A DNA stretch of 64,000 nucleotides from Chloroflexota bacterium (GCA_016195815.1 JACPYX010000008.1:1-64000), one strand, 5' to 3'. Counted from the stretch's first letter, positions 8,060 to 16,996 are shown. The notes: generated from the letters alone by a model not told the origin. Translations and numbers: made by a program.

Positions 8060-9178
8060 TTACTTGACGAGAGTAGCCGGATCGACACCGGCCTTCTTGA
8101 GCACTGCGGCGAAGTCGTTATAGAAGTCAGGCTTGACTTGCTGGAACGCATCGTAGTTGTACAGGCTCTTGAGAACGGCCTTGCCACCCGGATCCGCGGC
8201 CATGGCAAGCATGCCTTCAACGATGACAGCCTGGAGTTTTGGATCCAGCGTCTTGATGAACTGCATACCATCGTTCGGGATGCGGTCAGTATCTGCAAAG
8301 ACAGACACCTTTGTGGCAATGTCGGGATAGGTAGCAGCCAGGTTGGCAGAAGTATCCGTCAGTACATTGATGTAAGTTACACCTGCATCGCAATCGCCCT
8401 TGTAAACGGCAACGGCCACGTTGTTATGAGAACCAGCATTCTGGGTCGCCTTGAAATCCGTGTCGGGATTAATGCCGTTGGCCGCAAGAATAATGCGCGG
8501 GACGATATAACCCGAGGTCGAGTTCGGGTCAACGAAGCAGAAGGTCTTGCCCTTCAAATCCGCGAAACTTTTGACGCCCGAGGCGGCATTGGCAATGAAC
8601 TGGCCTTTATAGAAAGGCTGAGGCTGTCCGCCCAGCGCTTTATCGGGGTCGAGATCATTGGTGGCATATTTGCGGATGGCAACCAAGGCGGGAATGATGC
8701 CGTACTTCTGTTCAGCCAATAAAACGGAGAAGGTGTTGAGGAAGCTGACTTGCGCCTTCTCAGCGCCCATGGCTTCGATAGAGGCGGCAAAGGTGGTACC
8801 TACTTCCATCTTGAAGCTAAGTCCGGTCATCTGGCTCAGGCAGTCAGCGATGGCAGTTCCGGCCTTCGTAATCTTGCCGGTGTCACCGGAAGGAACGAAG
8901 GTGATCACGATGGGATTATCCGATGCGCCAAGTGCGCCAGCGGCAGGGGCCGCGGGTGCATCAGCCAGCTTATCGCACTTGGGCGGGACTGCCGTTGGAG
9001 CCGCGGTGGGGGCCGTAGTGGGAGGCACAGTCGTGGGCGCTTCAGTAGCCGGAACGACCGTTGGGGCCTCGGTCACGACTTCGGTGGGGGCCGCAGTCAC
9101 AGCAGGGGCGCAGGCGGAGAGGATCATCGAGAAGATGACGGTCAACGCGAGCAAAAGGAACGTAAGGCGTTTGTTCAT
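8060..9178 (-). CDS. PhnD-like phosphate/phosphonate-binding lipoprotein
   Basis: The 372-residue protein starts with a lipoprotein signal peptide (lipobox LSAC, Cys22). A Thr/Pro/Ala-rich linker of about 45 residues follows, then a PhnD-like periplasmic binding fold. Family features include VITFVPSGDTGKITKAGTAI, KAQVSFLNTFS, DLKGKTFCFVDPNSTSGY and GDCDAGVTYINV. The family binds phosphonate, phosphite or phosphate for PhnCE-type ABC importers. No permease or ATPase lies nearby. A second paralogue follows upstream on the same strand. The ligand cannot be assigned. Confidence 0.88.
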   Translation of the reverse strand: MNKRLTFLLLALTVIFSMILSACAPAVTAAPTEVVTEAPTVVPATEAPTTVPPTTAPTAAPTAVPPKCDKLADAPAAPAAGALGASDNPIVITFVPSGDTGKITKAGTAIADCLSQMTGLSFKMEVGTTFAASIEAMGAEKAQVSFLNTFSVLLAEQKYGIIPALVAIRKYATNDLDPDKALGGQPQPFYKGQFIANAASGVKSFADLKGKTFCFVDPNSTSGYIVPRIILAANGINPDTDFKATQNAGSHNNVAVAVYKGDCDAGVTYINVLTDTSANLAATYPDIATKVSVFADTDRIPNDGMQFIKTLDPKLQAVIVEGMLAMAADPGGKAVLKSLYNYDAFQQVKPDFYNDFAAVLKKAGVDPATLVK

Positions 9179-9278
9179 ATATGCTTCTCCTTTTTATACA
9201 AATTTTTTTTGGGGGTAGTCAGCCCCTTCGACAAAATGATGATAACTCGAAATAATTTTTTAGGCAAGCGAGTTTATC

Positions 9279-9306
9279 TCAAAAAAAACATAAGCCGGCG
9301 GCTTTG
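9279..9306 (-). terminator. Short terminator after second PhnD-like gene
   Basis: On the minus strand AAGCCGCCGGCTT (short stem with GCC loop) is followed by ATGTTTTTTTTG. It lies directly after the stop of the 9307-10302 gene. Confidence 0.55.
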
Positions 9307-10302
9307 TCATTTCACTAAATCACCCAGTTTCAGCCCCGAAACCTTCACCGCTTTGCGGAATTCATCGTATTGCCCATCCTGCACGATCTGCATCGCATCG
9401 AACCCATATAAAACCTGCATCGCCGATTTTCCCTGTGGAGTGGATATGGCATCCACGAAGGCACGCTCAAGCGCGCGGCGCATATCAATAGTCATGCCAT
9501 GCGCAAAGACCAGCGTCTCATAAGGAATAATGGGCGGGATGCGCCAAACAACAGTTACCTTCTTCATCACGTCCGGAAATTCATCTTCAAGACCGGGATA
9601 ATTGCGCGCATCAATATAGGTTGCGCCAAAATCACAAATGCCCCGCGCATACACGGCGCGCACAACCGTCGGGTGGCCGGAGACAAAAGCCGGTTCGAGC
9701 GTCTTCACATTGGCTTCACCGAGAAAACCCAGCGGCACAACATAGCCCGAAGGCGAAAACTCATCCGTCCAGCATGGCTTCTTATCCCTGAACTGCGCCA
9801 ACGCAACAGATGCATCGGCAGTGTTTTCATTCTTGATGGAATCGAAATAGGATGTGAAACCCGCCTCGCTTTGGACGATGAACTGGGCGCCGTAAAATAT
9901 GCCCCCCTCCCGCTGACGGGCGAACGCGGCCTCGGCATTTCCCGCATTACTCACCATCAAATAAGCAAACGGCGAAAGGACTCCGATGTGAGCATTACCG
10001 TCTGCAAAGGCTTTGACCAGTTCGGATTCACTTGGCGGAGCCACGATAATAATCTTGTACCCGGTTGATTTTTCAAGCTGAGACTTAAGCACATTGCCCG
10101 CGTTGATCACATCGGGCTCAGGGCGCGCAGACGGGGCCAAAGCCAGGATCAAAGGATTTTTGGCGGAACCCAGCGCGGCGTCCGGCGCGGGTGCGGTGGG
10201 CGCGAGAGTGGCAGTGGCGGTCGGCGCGGGGGCAGACCGCGGAGTCGGCAAAAGTCCACAGGCAAGCAGTCCGAGCAGTACTAATGGGAGAAGTCGTTTC
10301 AT
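9307..10302 (-). CDS. Second PhnD-like binding lipoprotein
   Basis: The 331-residue protein has a lipobox LLAC near residue 15, a short Ala/Pro/Thr linker and a PhnD-type fold. Visible motifs are LILALAPSARPEPDVINAG, DGNAHIGVLSPFAYL, PSGYVVPLGFLGEANV and GICDFGATYIDAR. It is clearly related to the neighbouring 372-residue lipoprotein (C-terminal YGFDAMQ and GLKLGDLVK resemble YNYDAFQ and VDPATLVK) and probably arose by duplication. As with its neighbour, no transport partners are in the window. Confidence 0.86.
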   Translation of the reverse strand: MKRLLPLVLLGLLACGLLPTPRSAPAPTATATLAPTAPAPDAALGSAKNPLILALAPSARPEPDVINAGNVLKSQLEKSTGYKIIIVAPPSESELVKAFADGNAHIGVLSPFAYLMVSNAGNAEAAFARQREGGIFYGAQFIVQSEAGFTSYFDSIKNENTADASVALAQFRDKKPCWTDEFSPSGYVVPLGFLGEANVKTLEPAFVSGHPTVVRAVYARGICDFGATYIDARNYPGLEDEFPDVMKKVTVVWRIPPIIPYETLVFAHGMTIDMRRALERAFVDAISTPQGKSAMQVLYGFDAMQIVQDGQYDEFRKAVKVSGLKLGDLVK

Positions 10303-10345
10303 TGTCCCTTACATGTTTGTCCGGTGTTAATGATACAAGCATTGA

Positions 10346-10351
10346 TATAAT
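10346..10351 (+). promoter_or_regulatory. -10 box upstream of DUF4230 gene
   Basis: A perfect TATAAT lies 36 nt before the ATG at 10388, leaving a short leader that includes the GGAGAG ribosome binding site. No clear -35 hexamer is seen. Confidence 0.5.
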
Positions 10352-10387
10352 ACGACAAGTTTAGGGTAAGTTGTAAGGAGAGTTTAA

Positions 10388-11050
10388 ATGAAAGAAAATC
10401 GCGGTTCGACTTTGTTCTCACTTTTGATCCTGGTTGTGTTGGCAGTGGGAGTCTATTATATCGTCAGGACGGTGCAAGACACTGCCGATAAAACGCTCAG
10501 CCCAATCCAACAGGCAAATAGTTCGCTTCAAACACAGGTCGCGGATTTGCTCTATCCGACCCCCACCATCATCCCCGACCCGGTGACATACATCAACCAA
10601 ATCCAGGCCTTGGCACGATTGGAAACCATTGAATATAGTGTTCAACAAGTCGTCGAAGTTGACGACAAGCAAGGCACATTTGCGTTTCTTTACGGCACAA
10701 AAATGCTGATACAAGTGAAGGGAAAAGTAATTGCGGGGATTGACATGCAAAAATTGCAGCCTGGTGACATGCAGTTACAAACCAGTGTGCTATACGTCAA
10801 ACTGCCGCCTGCCGAGATATTCATTACTGCCCTTGATGAAAGTAAGACTCAAATTTGGAATATTCAGAACGGCATATTTACCCGGCCGGACCCAAACCTG
10901 GTAATCGATGGACTGCAAGGGGCGCAGGACAAGATATATCAGGCCGCGCTGGAGGACGGCATTCTCGACCAAGCCCAGAAGAATGCGGAGGCGTATCTTA
11001 CAAAATTCTTCGCGGCGCTCGGATATAAGAATACGATCTTTGTAAAATAA
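10388..11050 (+). CDS. DUF4230 family membrane-anchored protein
   Basis: The 220-residue protein has one N-terminal transmembrane helix (about residues 9-26) and an extracytoplasmic region. That region fits DUF4230: ARLETIEYSVQQVVEVD, KVIAGIDMQKLQPGD, VKLPPAEIF, and a C-terminal helix AQKNAEAYLTKFFAALGY. The function of the family is unknown. A GGAG site precedes the ATG. It is transcribed away from the PhnD-like genes. The gap to the SMP-30 gene (11051-11218) shows no gene. Confidence 0.82.
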   Translation: MKENRGSTLFSLLILVVLAVGVYYIVRTVQDTADKTLSPIQQANSSLQTQVADLLYPTPTIIPDPVTYINQIQALARLETIEYSVQQVVEVDDKQGTFAFLYGTKMLIQVKGKVIAGIDMQKLQPGDMQLQTSVLYVKLPPAEIFITALDESKTQIWNIQNGIFTRPDPNLVIDGLQGAQDKIYQAALEDGILDQAQKNAEAYLTKFFAALGYKNTIFVK

Positions 11051-11206
11051 AATCTTCGGCGGAAACCGCATCGGGATAATGATCCACCGAGATCACACAC
11101 GATTACAGTCGAGTCAGATGTGGGTTCATATCCCGCGCCTTCAATCAGGGCCGCGTTGTTCATTTCAATTTGCATAATGCCAGTAAACAAGAAGAATGCC
11201 GCGTGG

Positions 11207-11212
11207 TAACAT
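11207..11212 (+). promoter_or_regulatory. Possible -10 box for SMP-30 gene (leaderless)
   Basis: TAACAT ends 6 nt before the ATG at 11219 and there is no Shine-Dalgarno sequence. The spacing matches the leaderless genes at 2443, 2482 and 26664. Confidence 0.4.
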
Positions 11213-11218
11213 TATTGT

Positions 11219-12079
11219 ATGATGCTCCCCGAACTTCTTTACAATGCCAAGGCCGCGCTTGGCGAAGGGCCGGCCTGGGATGCAAAGACCCAAACCCTGT
11301 ACTGGGTGGACATTCTTGAAAAGCGCATTTATGCCGGCTCGAAATTATTCCTGCAATTGGATGATTTCGTTGGATGTCTCGCCCCGCGCAAAAAAGACGG
11401 CGGCTTCATCATCGCCCAACGCTTCGGGTTCTGGACCTTTGAACCTGACACCAACAAATTAATTACGCTGGCATTCCCCAAAGGCGAACCGTCAAACAAC
11501 CGCTTCAACGATGGCAAATGTGACCCGCGCGGACGCTTCGTCGCCGGGACGATGGATCACAACGAACAGGAGACCAGCGGCTCGTTATATTCCTTGTCCG
11601 TTGATGGACGACTGAAAAAGATACTCAAAGAAGTCCGCATCTCGAACGGCATTGCCTGGTCGCCGGATTACAAGACCATGTATTTCATTGACACGCCCAC
11701 GCGCGAAGTCAAAGCTTTTGAATATGATATCGAGACCGGACAGATCGCCAACCCGCGTGTCATCATTACATTCCCCGATACCTTTGGCTGGCCCGACGGC
11801 ATGACCACTGACACGAACGGCAATCTCTGGATCGCCATGTGGGGCGGCGCACGCATCACCCAATGGAATCCAAAAGGAATCCTGCTCGAACAGTTCGGCG
11901 TTCCGGCCTTGAATGTCACATCCTGTGTCTTCGGCGGGCCTGATATGAACGAGCTTTTCATTACATCCGCACGCGTTGGCATGGACGCGGCCATGCTGAA
12001 AAAATATCCGCAGGCTGGCGGGGTATTTCACCTGGCCACAAACATTACCGGCATGCCCACGTTTGAATTTGGCGAATAA
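11219..12079 (+). CDS. SMP-30/gluconolactonase-like beta-propeller enzyme
   Basis: The 286-residue protein is the usual length for SMP-30/regucalcin lactonases. Metal-site residues appear in place: E16 in LGEGPAW, N143 in ISNGIAW and D193 in GWPDGM; RFNDGKCDPRGRF is the substrate-side motif. These Ca2+ or Zn2+ enzymes hydrolyse sugar lactones, but the substrate of this one is not predictable. No signal peptide is seen, so it should be cytoplasmic. Two adjacent ATGs occur at the start. Confidence 0.88.
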   Translation: MMLPELLYNAKAALGEGPAWDAKTQTLYWVDILEKRIYAGSKLFLQLDDFVGCLAPRKKDGGFIIAQRFGFWTFEPDTNKLITLAFPKGEPSNNRFNDGKCDPRGRFVAGTMDHNEQETSGSLYSLSVDGRLKKILKEVRISNGIAWSPDYKTMYFIDTPTREVKAFEYDIETGQIANPRVIITFPDTFGWPDGMTTDTNGNLWIAMWGGARITQWNPKGILLEQFGVPALNVTSCVFGGPDMNELFITSARVGMDAAMLKKYPQAGGVFHLATNITGMPTFEFGE

Positions 12080-12108
12080 AAAGCCCGCCACGAAAACGTG
12101 GCGGGCTT
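12080..12108. terminator. Hairpin between convergent genes
   Basis: AAGCCCGCCACG, AAAA loop, CGTGGCGGGCTT: a 12-bp perfect stem between the ends of the SMP-30 gene and the coiled-coil gene. Flanking A and T runs suit use from both sides. Confidence 0.75.
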
Positions 12109-12128
12109 CGTTGAAAACCGATCGCTGC

Positions 12129-12632
12129 CTATTTCTCCATTTTCTCAACCAGCACCTGTGAAGACGAAGTGGGAATAGACTTTCTCATTTGATCCTCCTG
12201 CACTGCCTGCACGCCGTTACGAACCTGATTGAGAGTCTTTTCCAACGCATCCTGTAAGTTCACGAGCGTATCAACAACATAATCGTCGGCATCGCGGCGC
12301 GTGGCTTCTGCGTCGGCGCGGGCCTGCGCCAGGATCTGTTCCGCGCGGCGATTGGCTTCCTGTGTCACAATATCCTTCTGAACCATCTGGTCTGACCTGT
12401 CGCGCGCCAGGGCAATAGTGCGATCCGCCTCTTCCTGGGCCTGCGCCAGAAATCGGTCGCGCTGACCAATGATCTGCTGTGCCTTCTTCACCTCTTCGGG
12501 AATGACGATGCGCATCTGGTCAATGATCTCCAACATGCGCTCTTCATCCACCAGGACGTTGTGCGTGAAAGGCACAGCCTTGGCCTGGTTAAAGAGTTCT
12601 TCCAAACGGTCAATCAGTTGCAGAATATCCAT
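12129..12632 (-). CDS. DivIVA-like coiled-coil protein
   Basis: From the ATG at 12632 the protein is 167 residues. I chose this start because GGAGG lies 5 nt upstream; a longer frame begins at 12671. It opens with MDILQLIDRLEELFNQA and continues as a long charged, Ala/Gln/Glu/Arg-rich coiled coil (about residues 40-150). The pattern (DEERMLEIIDQMRIVIPEE, then AQQIIGQRDRFLAQAQEEAD) resembles short DivIVA or cell-division-initiation-like proteins found near coaD. A structural or scaffolding role is likely but not shown. Confidence 0.75.
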   Translation of the reverse strand: MDILQLIDRLEELFNQAKAVPFTHNVLVDEERMLEIIDQMRIVIPEEVKKAQQIIGQRDRFLAQAQEEADRTIALARDRSDQMVQKDIVTQEANRRAEQILAQARADAEATRRDADDYVVDTLVNLQDALEKTLNQVRNGVQAVQEDQMRKSIPTSSSQVLVEKMEK

Positions 12633-12765
12633 AAGGTCCTCCGCGCTATAACTGGCGGCGGTGATAACCAATTATACTGCTTCTTAAATAAAATTTCTGC
12701 CTTGAATGCAAAAACATATAAAGCAACATTAAGCGAGAATGAGGCACAACGCAGTACATTGTATA

Positions 12766-13284
12766 TCAATCTCGCAGTGCATTGGGAGGAAATTGGTGGT
12801 CGGCCAAATCGGTCACTTTTGCATGCAGGGCCTTTTCCACGAACGGCGGCACCATGCTAGAAACGTCGCCGTCGAGCGTGGCGATCTCGCGTACCGTGCT
12901 GGACGAGAGAAACGTGTGCTGTTCGGCTGTGATCAAGGCGATAGTCTCGATATCTTTTGCCAGGCGCTGATTCGCCAGCGCCATGCGGAACTCAAACTCG
13001 AAGTCCGAAAAGACGCGCAGGCCGCGCACGATGACTTGTGCGTCGACCTTGCGGCAAAAGTCAATCGTCAGGCCGCTGTAGCCGGTCACTTTGATCTTGG
13101 GGTTATCCTTGACGGCTTCTCTCACCAGCGACATACGCTCTTCGGGCAAAAACATCAGCGACTTGAGCGGCTTATCGTAAACAGCCATCACCACTTCATC
13201 GAAAAGACGCGCAGCGCGCGTGGCAATGTCAATGTGCCCGTAATGGATGGGATCGAAGGTGCCGGGAAATAAGGCTCTAACCAT
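12766..13284 (-). CDS. coaD: Phosphopantetheine adenylyltransferase
   Basis: From the ATG at 13284 the protein is 172 residues, slightly longer than E. coli CoaD. It catalyses ATP plus 4'-phosphopantetheine to dephospho-CoA, the fourth step of CoA synthesis. Motifs are FPGTFDPIHYGHIDI with the nucleotidyltransferase HxGH, VRGLRVFSDFEFEFRMA, and the C-terminal LSSSTVREI. The longer frame from 13377 reads through a repeat and was rejected. It lies between recG and the coiled-coil gene. Confidence 0.95.
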   Translation of the reverse strand: MVRALFPGTFDPIHYGHIDIATRAARLFDEVVMAVYDKPLKSLMFLPEERMSLVREAVKDNPKIKVTGYSGLTIDFCRKVDAQVIVRGLRVFSDFEFEFRMALANQRLAKDIETIALITAEQHTFLSSSTVREIATLDGDVSSMVPPFVEKALHAKVTDLADHQFPPNALRD

Positions 13285-13302
13285 GAAATCTCCAAATATT
13301 TT

Positions 13303-13411
13303 GCACCACAAAGACAGGGAGAACACAGAGATTTCTTCGCGTTCACAAACAAAAAACTCCGTGTTCTTTGCCTGCACTATGCCGCAGGCACACGTGTGAC
13401 TCTGTGGTGAT
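13303..13411. repeat. Imperfect inverted repeat between recG and coaD
   Basis: CACCACAAAGACAGGGAGAA on one side and CTGTGGTG on the other, with AACACAGAG / CTCCGTGTTCTTTG in the interior, form an imperfect inverted repeat of low-complexity text. It occupies most of the 132-nt gap and may also act as a transcript 3' hairpin. Confidence 0.55.
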
Positions 13412-13416
13412 AAATT

Positions 13417-15906
13417 TTAACTTACATCGCTTTTGCGCTCACCCCAGAAACGGCCCAGCGCTTCGGCAAGAAGCGTGTGCTCAGGCTGTTCAAGGCTGGC
13501 ATCCAATTCGAATAAATTCTGCGCGTGGAAGCGCGCCTTCTCAATCAAAGCCACATCCGTCAAACTTGCCATGCGCAGACCGGTTGCATAGCCCGCCTGG
13601 CGCGTGCCGAGGAACTCGCCCGGGCCGCGTTGCTTCAAATCAAGATCGGCCAGCTCAAAACCATTATTGGTTTGCGCCAGAGCCTGCAAGCGTTCATTCT
13701 CTATCGAATCTTCGTGATCGGGAATCAACAAACAATAAGATTGATCTGCGCCGCGCCCCACCCGTCCGCGCAACTGATGTAGCTGCGCCAGGCCGAATCG
13801 ATTCGCGCCTTCGATCAACATTACCGTCGCGTTTGGAACGTCCACGCCGACCTCCACCACCGTGGTCGAAACAAGAATATCGAATTTTCCATCGCGGAAC
13901 TTGAGCATCACTTCGTCTTTTTCAGACGGCTTCATGCGGCCATGCAGAAGGCCAAGTTTCAAGTCGGGGAAAATTTCTTTTGAAAGCGTTTCGTGATCGT
14001 CCACCGCCGCGCGCACGGTTTCCATCTTGTCGCTCTCTTCGATGAGCGGATAAATGATAAATGCCTGCCGTCCATCCTTGATCTGCGAACGGATCAACGA
14101 GAAGGCGCGCTCACGTTCCCGCGGCGACAACACATGCGTCGCGACGGGCTGTCGTCCGGCGGGCATCTCGTCCATCACCGAAAGATCAAGATCGCCATAA
14201 ACCGTCAGCGCCAGCGAGCGCGGAATTGGCGTGGCCGTCATCACCAGCAGGTGCGGGTTCGTGCCTTTGTTACGCAGCTCGGCGCGCTGTTCGACGCCAA
14301 AACGGTGTTGTTCATCAATGACCGCGAATTGCAGGTCTTTAAATTGCACCGGCCCTTCGATGACCGCGTGCGTGCCAATGACGATTTTGATTCTGCCCTC
14401 GGCCAATCCATCTCGGATCGCTTCTTTCTCCGCCTCGGGCGTGTCGCCGGTTAATAAACGAATCTCGTCCGGCTGTATCAGGCCGTTTTCGCCCGCCAGC
14501 AAATTGATGAAACTGCGATAATGTTGTTCAGCCAGAATGCCGGTCGGCGCCATGATGGCGGCCTGCGAACCATTATTGACAATGACTGCGGAAGCAATCG
14601 CGGCCACGACAGTTTTTCCCGAACCGACATCGCCCTGTAAAAGTCGATTCATGGCTTTGCCAGAATCAAGGTCGGCGCGGATGTCGGTGATGGCGCGGCG
14701 TTGTGCATTTGTCAGCGTAAAGGGCAGGCCGCTTAAACGCGCGCCCAGCCACTCGTCCGGGACAGGGAAGCGGCGCGCATCGGCTTGTTTCCAATCGCGC
14801 TTCTGGCGAAGCACTCCCATTTGCAGAAAGAAAATTTCGTCGAAGGCCAGGCGTTCGCGCGCGGCTTTGAGTTGGTCCTGCGAATCGGGAAAATGCGCCT
14901 GAAGCAGGGCCTGACCAAGCGGCAGAAGTCCGGCGGCGCTGCGTGTGCTATCGGGCAGTGCATCAACAACGGCAGGCGCCCAATAGGTGACGACCTGCTT
15001 CATCAAATTGCGAAGCCACTTCTGTGTGATCTTGGCGGTGAGCGGATAGATGGGAACGATGCGGTTGGTGTGAAGATGTTCGACCTCGACCGCTTCCCAA
15101 TCCGGCTGGTTCATAATGAGGCGGCCAAGATATTGTTCAACCGTGCCGGAGACGGAAATTTGTTCGCCCTCTTTGAGACGATTCGCGATCCACGGATTGT
15201 TGAACCATGAAAGCCGCAGACTGCCTGTGCCATCCGAAATGATGATCTCGACAATGCTGGCTTTGCCGCCGCGTATCGGGCGGGTGTGGACGGATTGCAC
15301 CGTGCCGATCACAGTGACATCTTCGCCGTACCACAAACTTTTGATGGGCTTGAGCTGGCTGTAATCTTCGTAGCGGCGCGGGAAATAATAGAGCATATCG
15401 CCGAGAGTCAGCATTCCCAGTTCGGCCAAGGTCTGAGCGTGCCTCGGGCCGACGCCCTGCAAGATGGTCAATGCGGCGTTGAGCGCGGCGGGTGTCTGAC
15501 TGTGTTTGCCGCCCGGCGCGGATTCGGCACGCGAGGGCGCAGCAGGGCGCTGTGGCTGCGGAGGACGCGCAGATGTCTGGCCTTCGGGCCCGGTTTGTTG
15601 AGGCTTTGGCTGTTGAGGCGGGCGTGGCTTTTGCTCGGATCTTTGTCCGGCTTCGGGATACTGATTCTGGATGCGTTTCCACAGACCTTTGAGCGCGTCG
15701 GCGCGGCCTTCGGGTCTCAGGCCATTATAAGAACGCAGGCGCGAAATCACAGCCTGGACAACTTCCTCACTGACGCCATCGGTGCGCGCTTCGGCTTCCC
15801 AAAAGTCGAGCATTTTGGCAAGGCCGCCGATGATGGCGGTGTCATTGTATCCATTCTCGTGTTCGAGACGGAAGAATTTGCGGAGTTTCTCCAATGATGG
15901 CAACAT
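13417..15906 (-). CDS. recG: ATP-dependent DNA helicase RecG
   Basis: The 829-residue protein is longer than E. coli RecG (693). Residues 1-90 form an extra N-terminal helical domain and about 90-145 a Pro/Gln-rich linker. The wedge/OB domain (GEDVTVIGTVQSV) and the superfamily 2 motor follow. Motor motifs are GDVGSGKT (Walker A), DEQHRFG (DExH box), VMTATPIPRSLALT (motif III) and QLRGRVGRG (motif VI). RecG remodels stalled forks and Holliday junctions. The N-terminal extension type is also seen in other non-proteobacterial RecG proteins. Confidence 0.96.
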   Translation of the reverse strand: MLPSLEKLRKFFRLEHENGYNDTAIIGGLAKMLDFWEAEARTDGVSEEVVQAVISRLRSYNGLRPEGRADALKGLWKRIQNQYPEAGQRSEQKPRPPQQPKPQQTGPEGQTSARPPQPQRPAAPSRAESAPGGKHSQTPAALNAALTILQGVGPRHAQTLAELGMLTLGDMLYYFPRRYEDYSQLKPIKSLWYGEDVTVIGTVQSVHTRPIRGGKASIVEIIISDGTGSLRLSWFNNPWIANRLKEGEQISVSGTVEQYLGRLIMNQPDWEAVEVEHLHTNRIVPIYPLTAKITQKWLRNLMKQVVTYWAPAVVDALPDSTRSAAGLLPLGQALLQAHFPDSQDQLKAARERLAFDEIFFLQMGVLRQKRDWKQADARRFPVPDEWLGARLSGLPFTLTNAQRRAITDIRADLDSGKAMNRLLQGDVGSGKTVVAAIASAVIVNNGSQAAIMAPTGILAEQHYRSFINLLAGENGLIQPDEIRLLTGDTPEAEKEAIRDGLAEGRIKIVIGTHAVIEGPVQFKDLQFAVIDEQHRFGVEQRAELRNKGTNPHLLVMTATPIPRSLALTVYGDLDLSVMDEMPAGRQPVATHVLSPRERERAFSLIRSQIKDGRQAFIIYPLIEESDKMETVRAAVDDHETLSKEIFPDLKLGLLHGRMKPSEKDEVMLKFRDGKFDILVSTTVVEVGVDVPNATVMLIEGANRFGLAQLHQLRGRVGRGADQSYCLLIPDHEDSIENERLQALAQTNNGFELADLDLKQRGPGEFLGTRQAGYATGLRMASLTDVALIEKARFHAQNLFELDASLEQPEHTLLAEALGRFWGERKSDVS

Positions 15907-16120
15907 ATGGGGATTATTTTACCATTAGGGCGATTGGCAATTTGTTAATCTGCCTTTGATTGAGAATCTGCGCCAGAGGCGGCCAAAATTTCCTTTCTGG
16001 TTGAATCCCACGCGCAGACCGCCGCGCCGCCATCTTTGATGTTGTCAACATCCCATTTTTCATATCAATTGCAAGTAGACAAACTTAGGCATTTTGAATA
16101 GCAAATTGGCGTGGCAACAA

Positions 16121-16160
16121 GCCCCTTCCCACTTTTCGACAAGCTCAGGGCGGGGATAGG
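16121..16160. repeat. Interspersed repeat (CCCTTCCCACTTTTCGAC), copy A
   Basis: GCCCCTTCCCACTTTTCGAC followed by AAGCTCAGGGCGGGGATAGG. Nearly the same text recurs at 23078-23136. It sits in the 368-nt gap between the recG start and the DUF5615 gene, which otherwise shows no gene. Confidence 0.75.
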
Positions 16161-16169
16161 TGCTATGCT

Positions 16170-16192
16170 CATCTCCTCCATTTTCTCTTTTC
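16170..16192. repeat. Interspersed repeat (CATCTCCTCCATTTTCTC), short copy
   Basis: CATCTCCTCCATTTTCTCTT matches the ends of the two longer repeats at 16910-16996 and 18581-18666. It is joined directly to the CCCTTCCCAC repeat. Confidence 0.6.
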
Positions 16193-16215
16193 CCTTCCTG
16201 CCTTGCCTCAAACAC

Positions 16216-16254
16216 AAAAAAAAGACAACTGCTTTCAAGGCAGTCGTCTTTTTC
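16216..16254 (-). terminator. Terminator after DUF433/DUF5615 pair
   Basis: The stem GACAACTGC / GCAGTCGTC (one wobble) with a short loop is followed on the minus strand by a run of eight T. It lies 21 nt beyond the DUF5615 stop. Confidence 0.8.
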
Positions 16255-16274
16255 AACCCAACTTCGAAAACAGG

Positions 16275-16628
16275 TTACGCATGAACAATTACGTGCTCTC
16301 GGGTTAATTCAACGTACCGATTTTCTGTCAACGCCAAAATCAATTGATCGAAATTTGCGGTCAACAGAGTTTCTAATTCAGCATTCCTGATGTTGCCTGT
16401 GGAAATCAGTAATAGTTTGTTGGGACGGTCTTGCAGCCAGAAGGATGTGCTGAAATCAGAATCTTTTGTTGTAACGGCGCAATTATTTTCGTCTGCGTAA
16501 TCCAAAAGCGCGGCATCTGCGGTTGCGTTGCCTTCGGACAAATCCAGTGTGTGAACAGCATTATGGCCGCGCTCTTGAAAAATGCGAACAATGCGCCTTG
16601 GCAAATTGGCGTCGATCAGAAAGTTCAT
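16275..16628 (-). CDS. DUF5615 PIN-like protein, putative toxin
   Basis: The 117-residue protein begins NFLIDANLPRRIVRIFQERG, the DUF5615 (Mut7-C/PIN-like) opening with the first acidic residue (D6). TTKDSDFS follows near residue 57, holding the next conserved acidic pair. The family is predicted to be the nuclease toxin partner of DUF433 proteins. The ATG overlaps the DUF433 stop by 4 nt (ATGA), as expected of a toxin-antitoxin pair. Activity has not been shown for most members, so the toxin role is inferred. Confidence 0.85.
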   Translation of the reverse strand: MNFLIDANLPRRIVRIFQERGHNAVHTLDLSEGNATADAALLDYADENNCAVTTKDSDFSTSFWLQDRPNKLLLISTGNIRNAELETLLTANFDQLILALTENRYVELTREHVIVHA

Positions 16629-16864
16629 GCGTTGACCAAACTCATCCGCTTGACCTGACTCAACCGCGCCGCATAGAACAGGACAGCCTGAATATCGGCG
16701 CCTTCAAGGTCTTCGTAATCAGCAAGGATTTCTTCGTTTGTCATGCCCGAACTGAGCGTTTCCAACAGCCATTCGACGGAGTATCGCAATCCGCGGATGG
16801 TGGGTTTCCCAAATGCCATGTTGGGATTGATGGTGATTCGATTAAGGAGTTCTTGATTTGTCAT
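16625..16864 (-). CDS. DUF433 protein, putative antitoxin
   Basis: The 79-residue protein matches DUF433: ITINPNMAFGKPTIRGLRYS at the N-terminus, then SVEWLLETLSSGMTNEEILADY with the expected helix-turn-helix. DUF433 proteins pair with DUF5615 nucleases and probably bind DNA at their own promoter. An AGGAGAT sequence precedes the ATG. Confidence 0.88.
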   Translation of the reverse strand: MTNQELLNRITINPNMAFGKPTIRGLRYSVEWLLETLSSGMTNEEILADYEDLEGADIQAVLFYAARLSQVKRMSLVNA

Positions 16865-16909
16865 AATTAAATCTCCTGCCCTAATGATACACGATTTTCA
16901 AAGAACATG

Positions 16910-16996
16910 CCCCCGCCGGCGGACAAGATAGGACTCAACCCCATGCCTCTCCATTTGGGTGAGATCCCATCATCATCTCCTCCATTTTCTCTTTTC
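16910..16996. repeat. Interspersed repeat (GACTCAACCCCATGCCTCTC), copy 1
   Basis: This 87-nt stretch matches 18581-18666 closely: GGACAAGATAGGACTCAACC, CCATGCCTCTCCATTTGG, and GATCCCATCATCATCTCC followed by TCCATTTTCTCTTTT. The two copies flank the hydrolase gene and the DUF559 remnant as direct repeats about 1.6 kb apart. Confidence 0.85.

Noticed and set aside
8036-8722. Plus-strand open frame of 228 codons
   Set aside because: Antisense to the PhnD-like gene, no ribosome site, no recognisable family.
12739-13272. Plus-strand open frame of 177 codons
   Set aside because: It is a shadow of coaD on the other strand; its composition is typical of reverse frames and it shows no family motifs.
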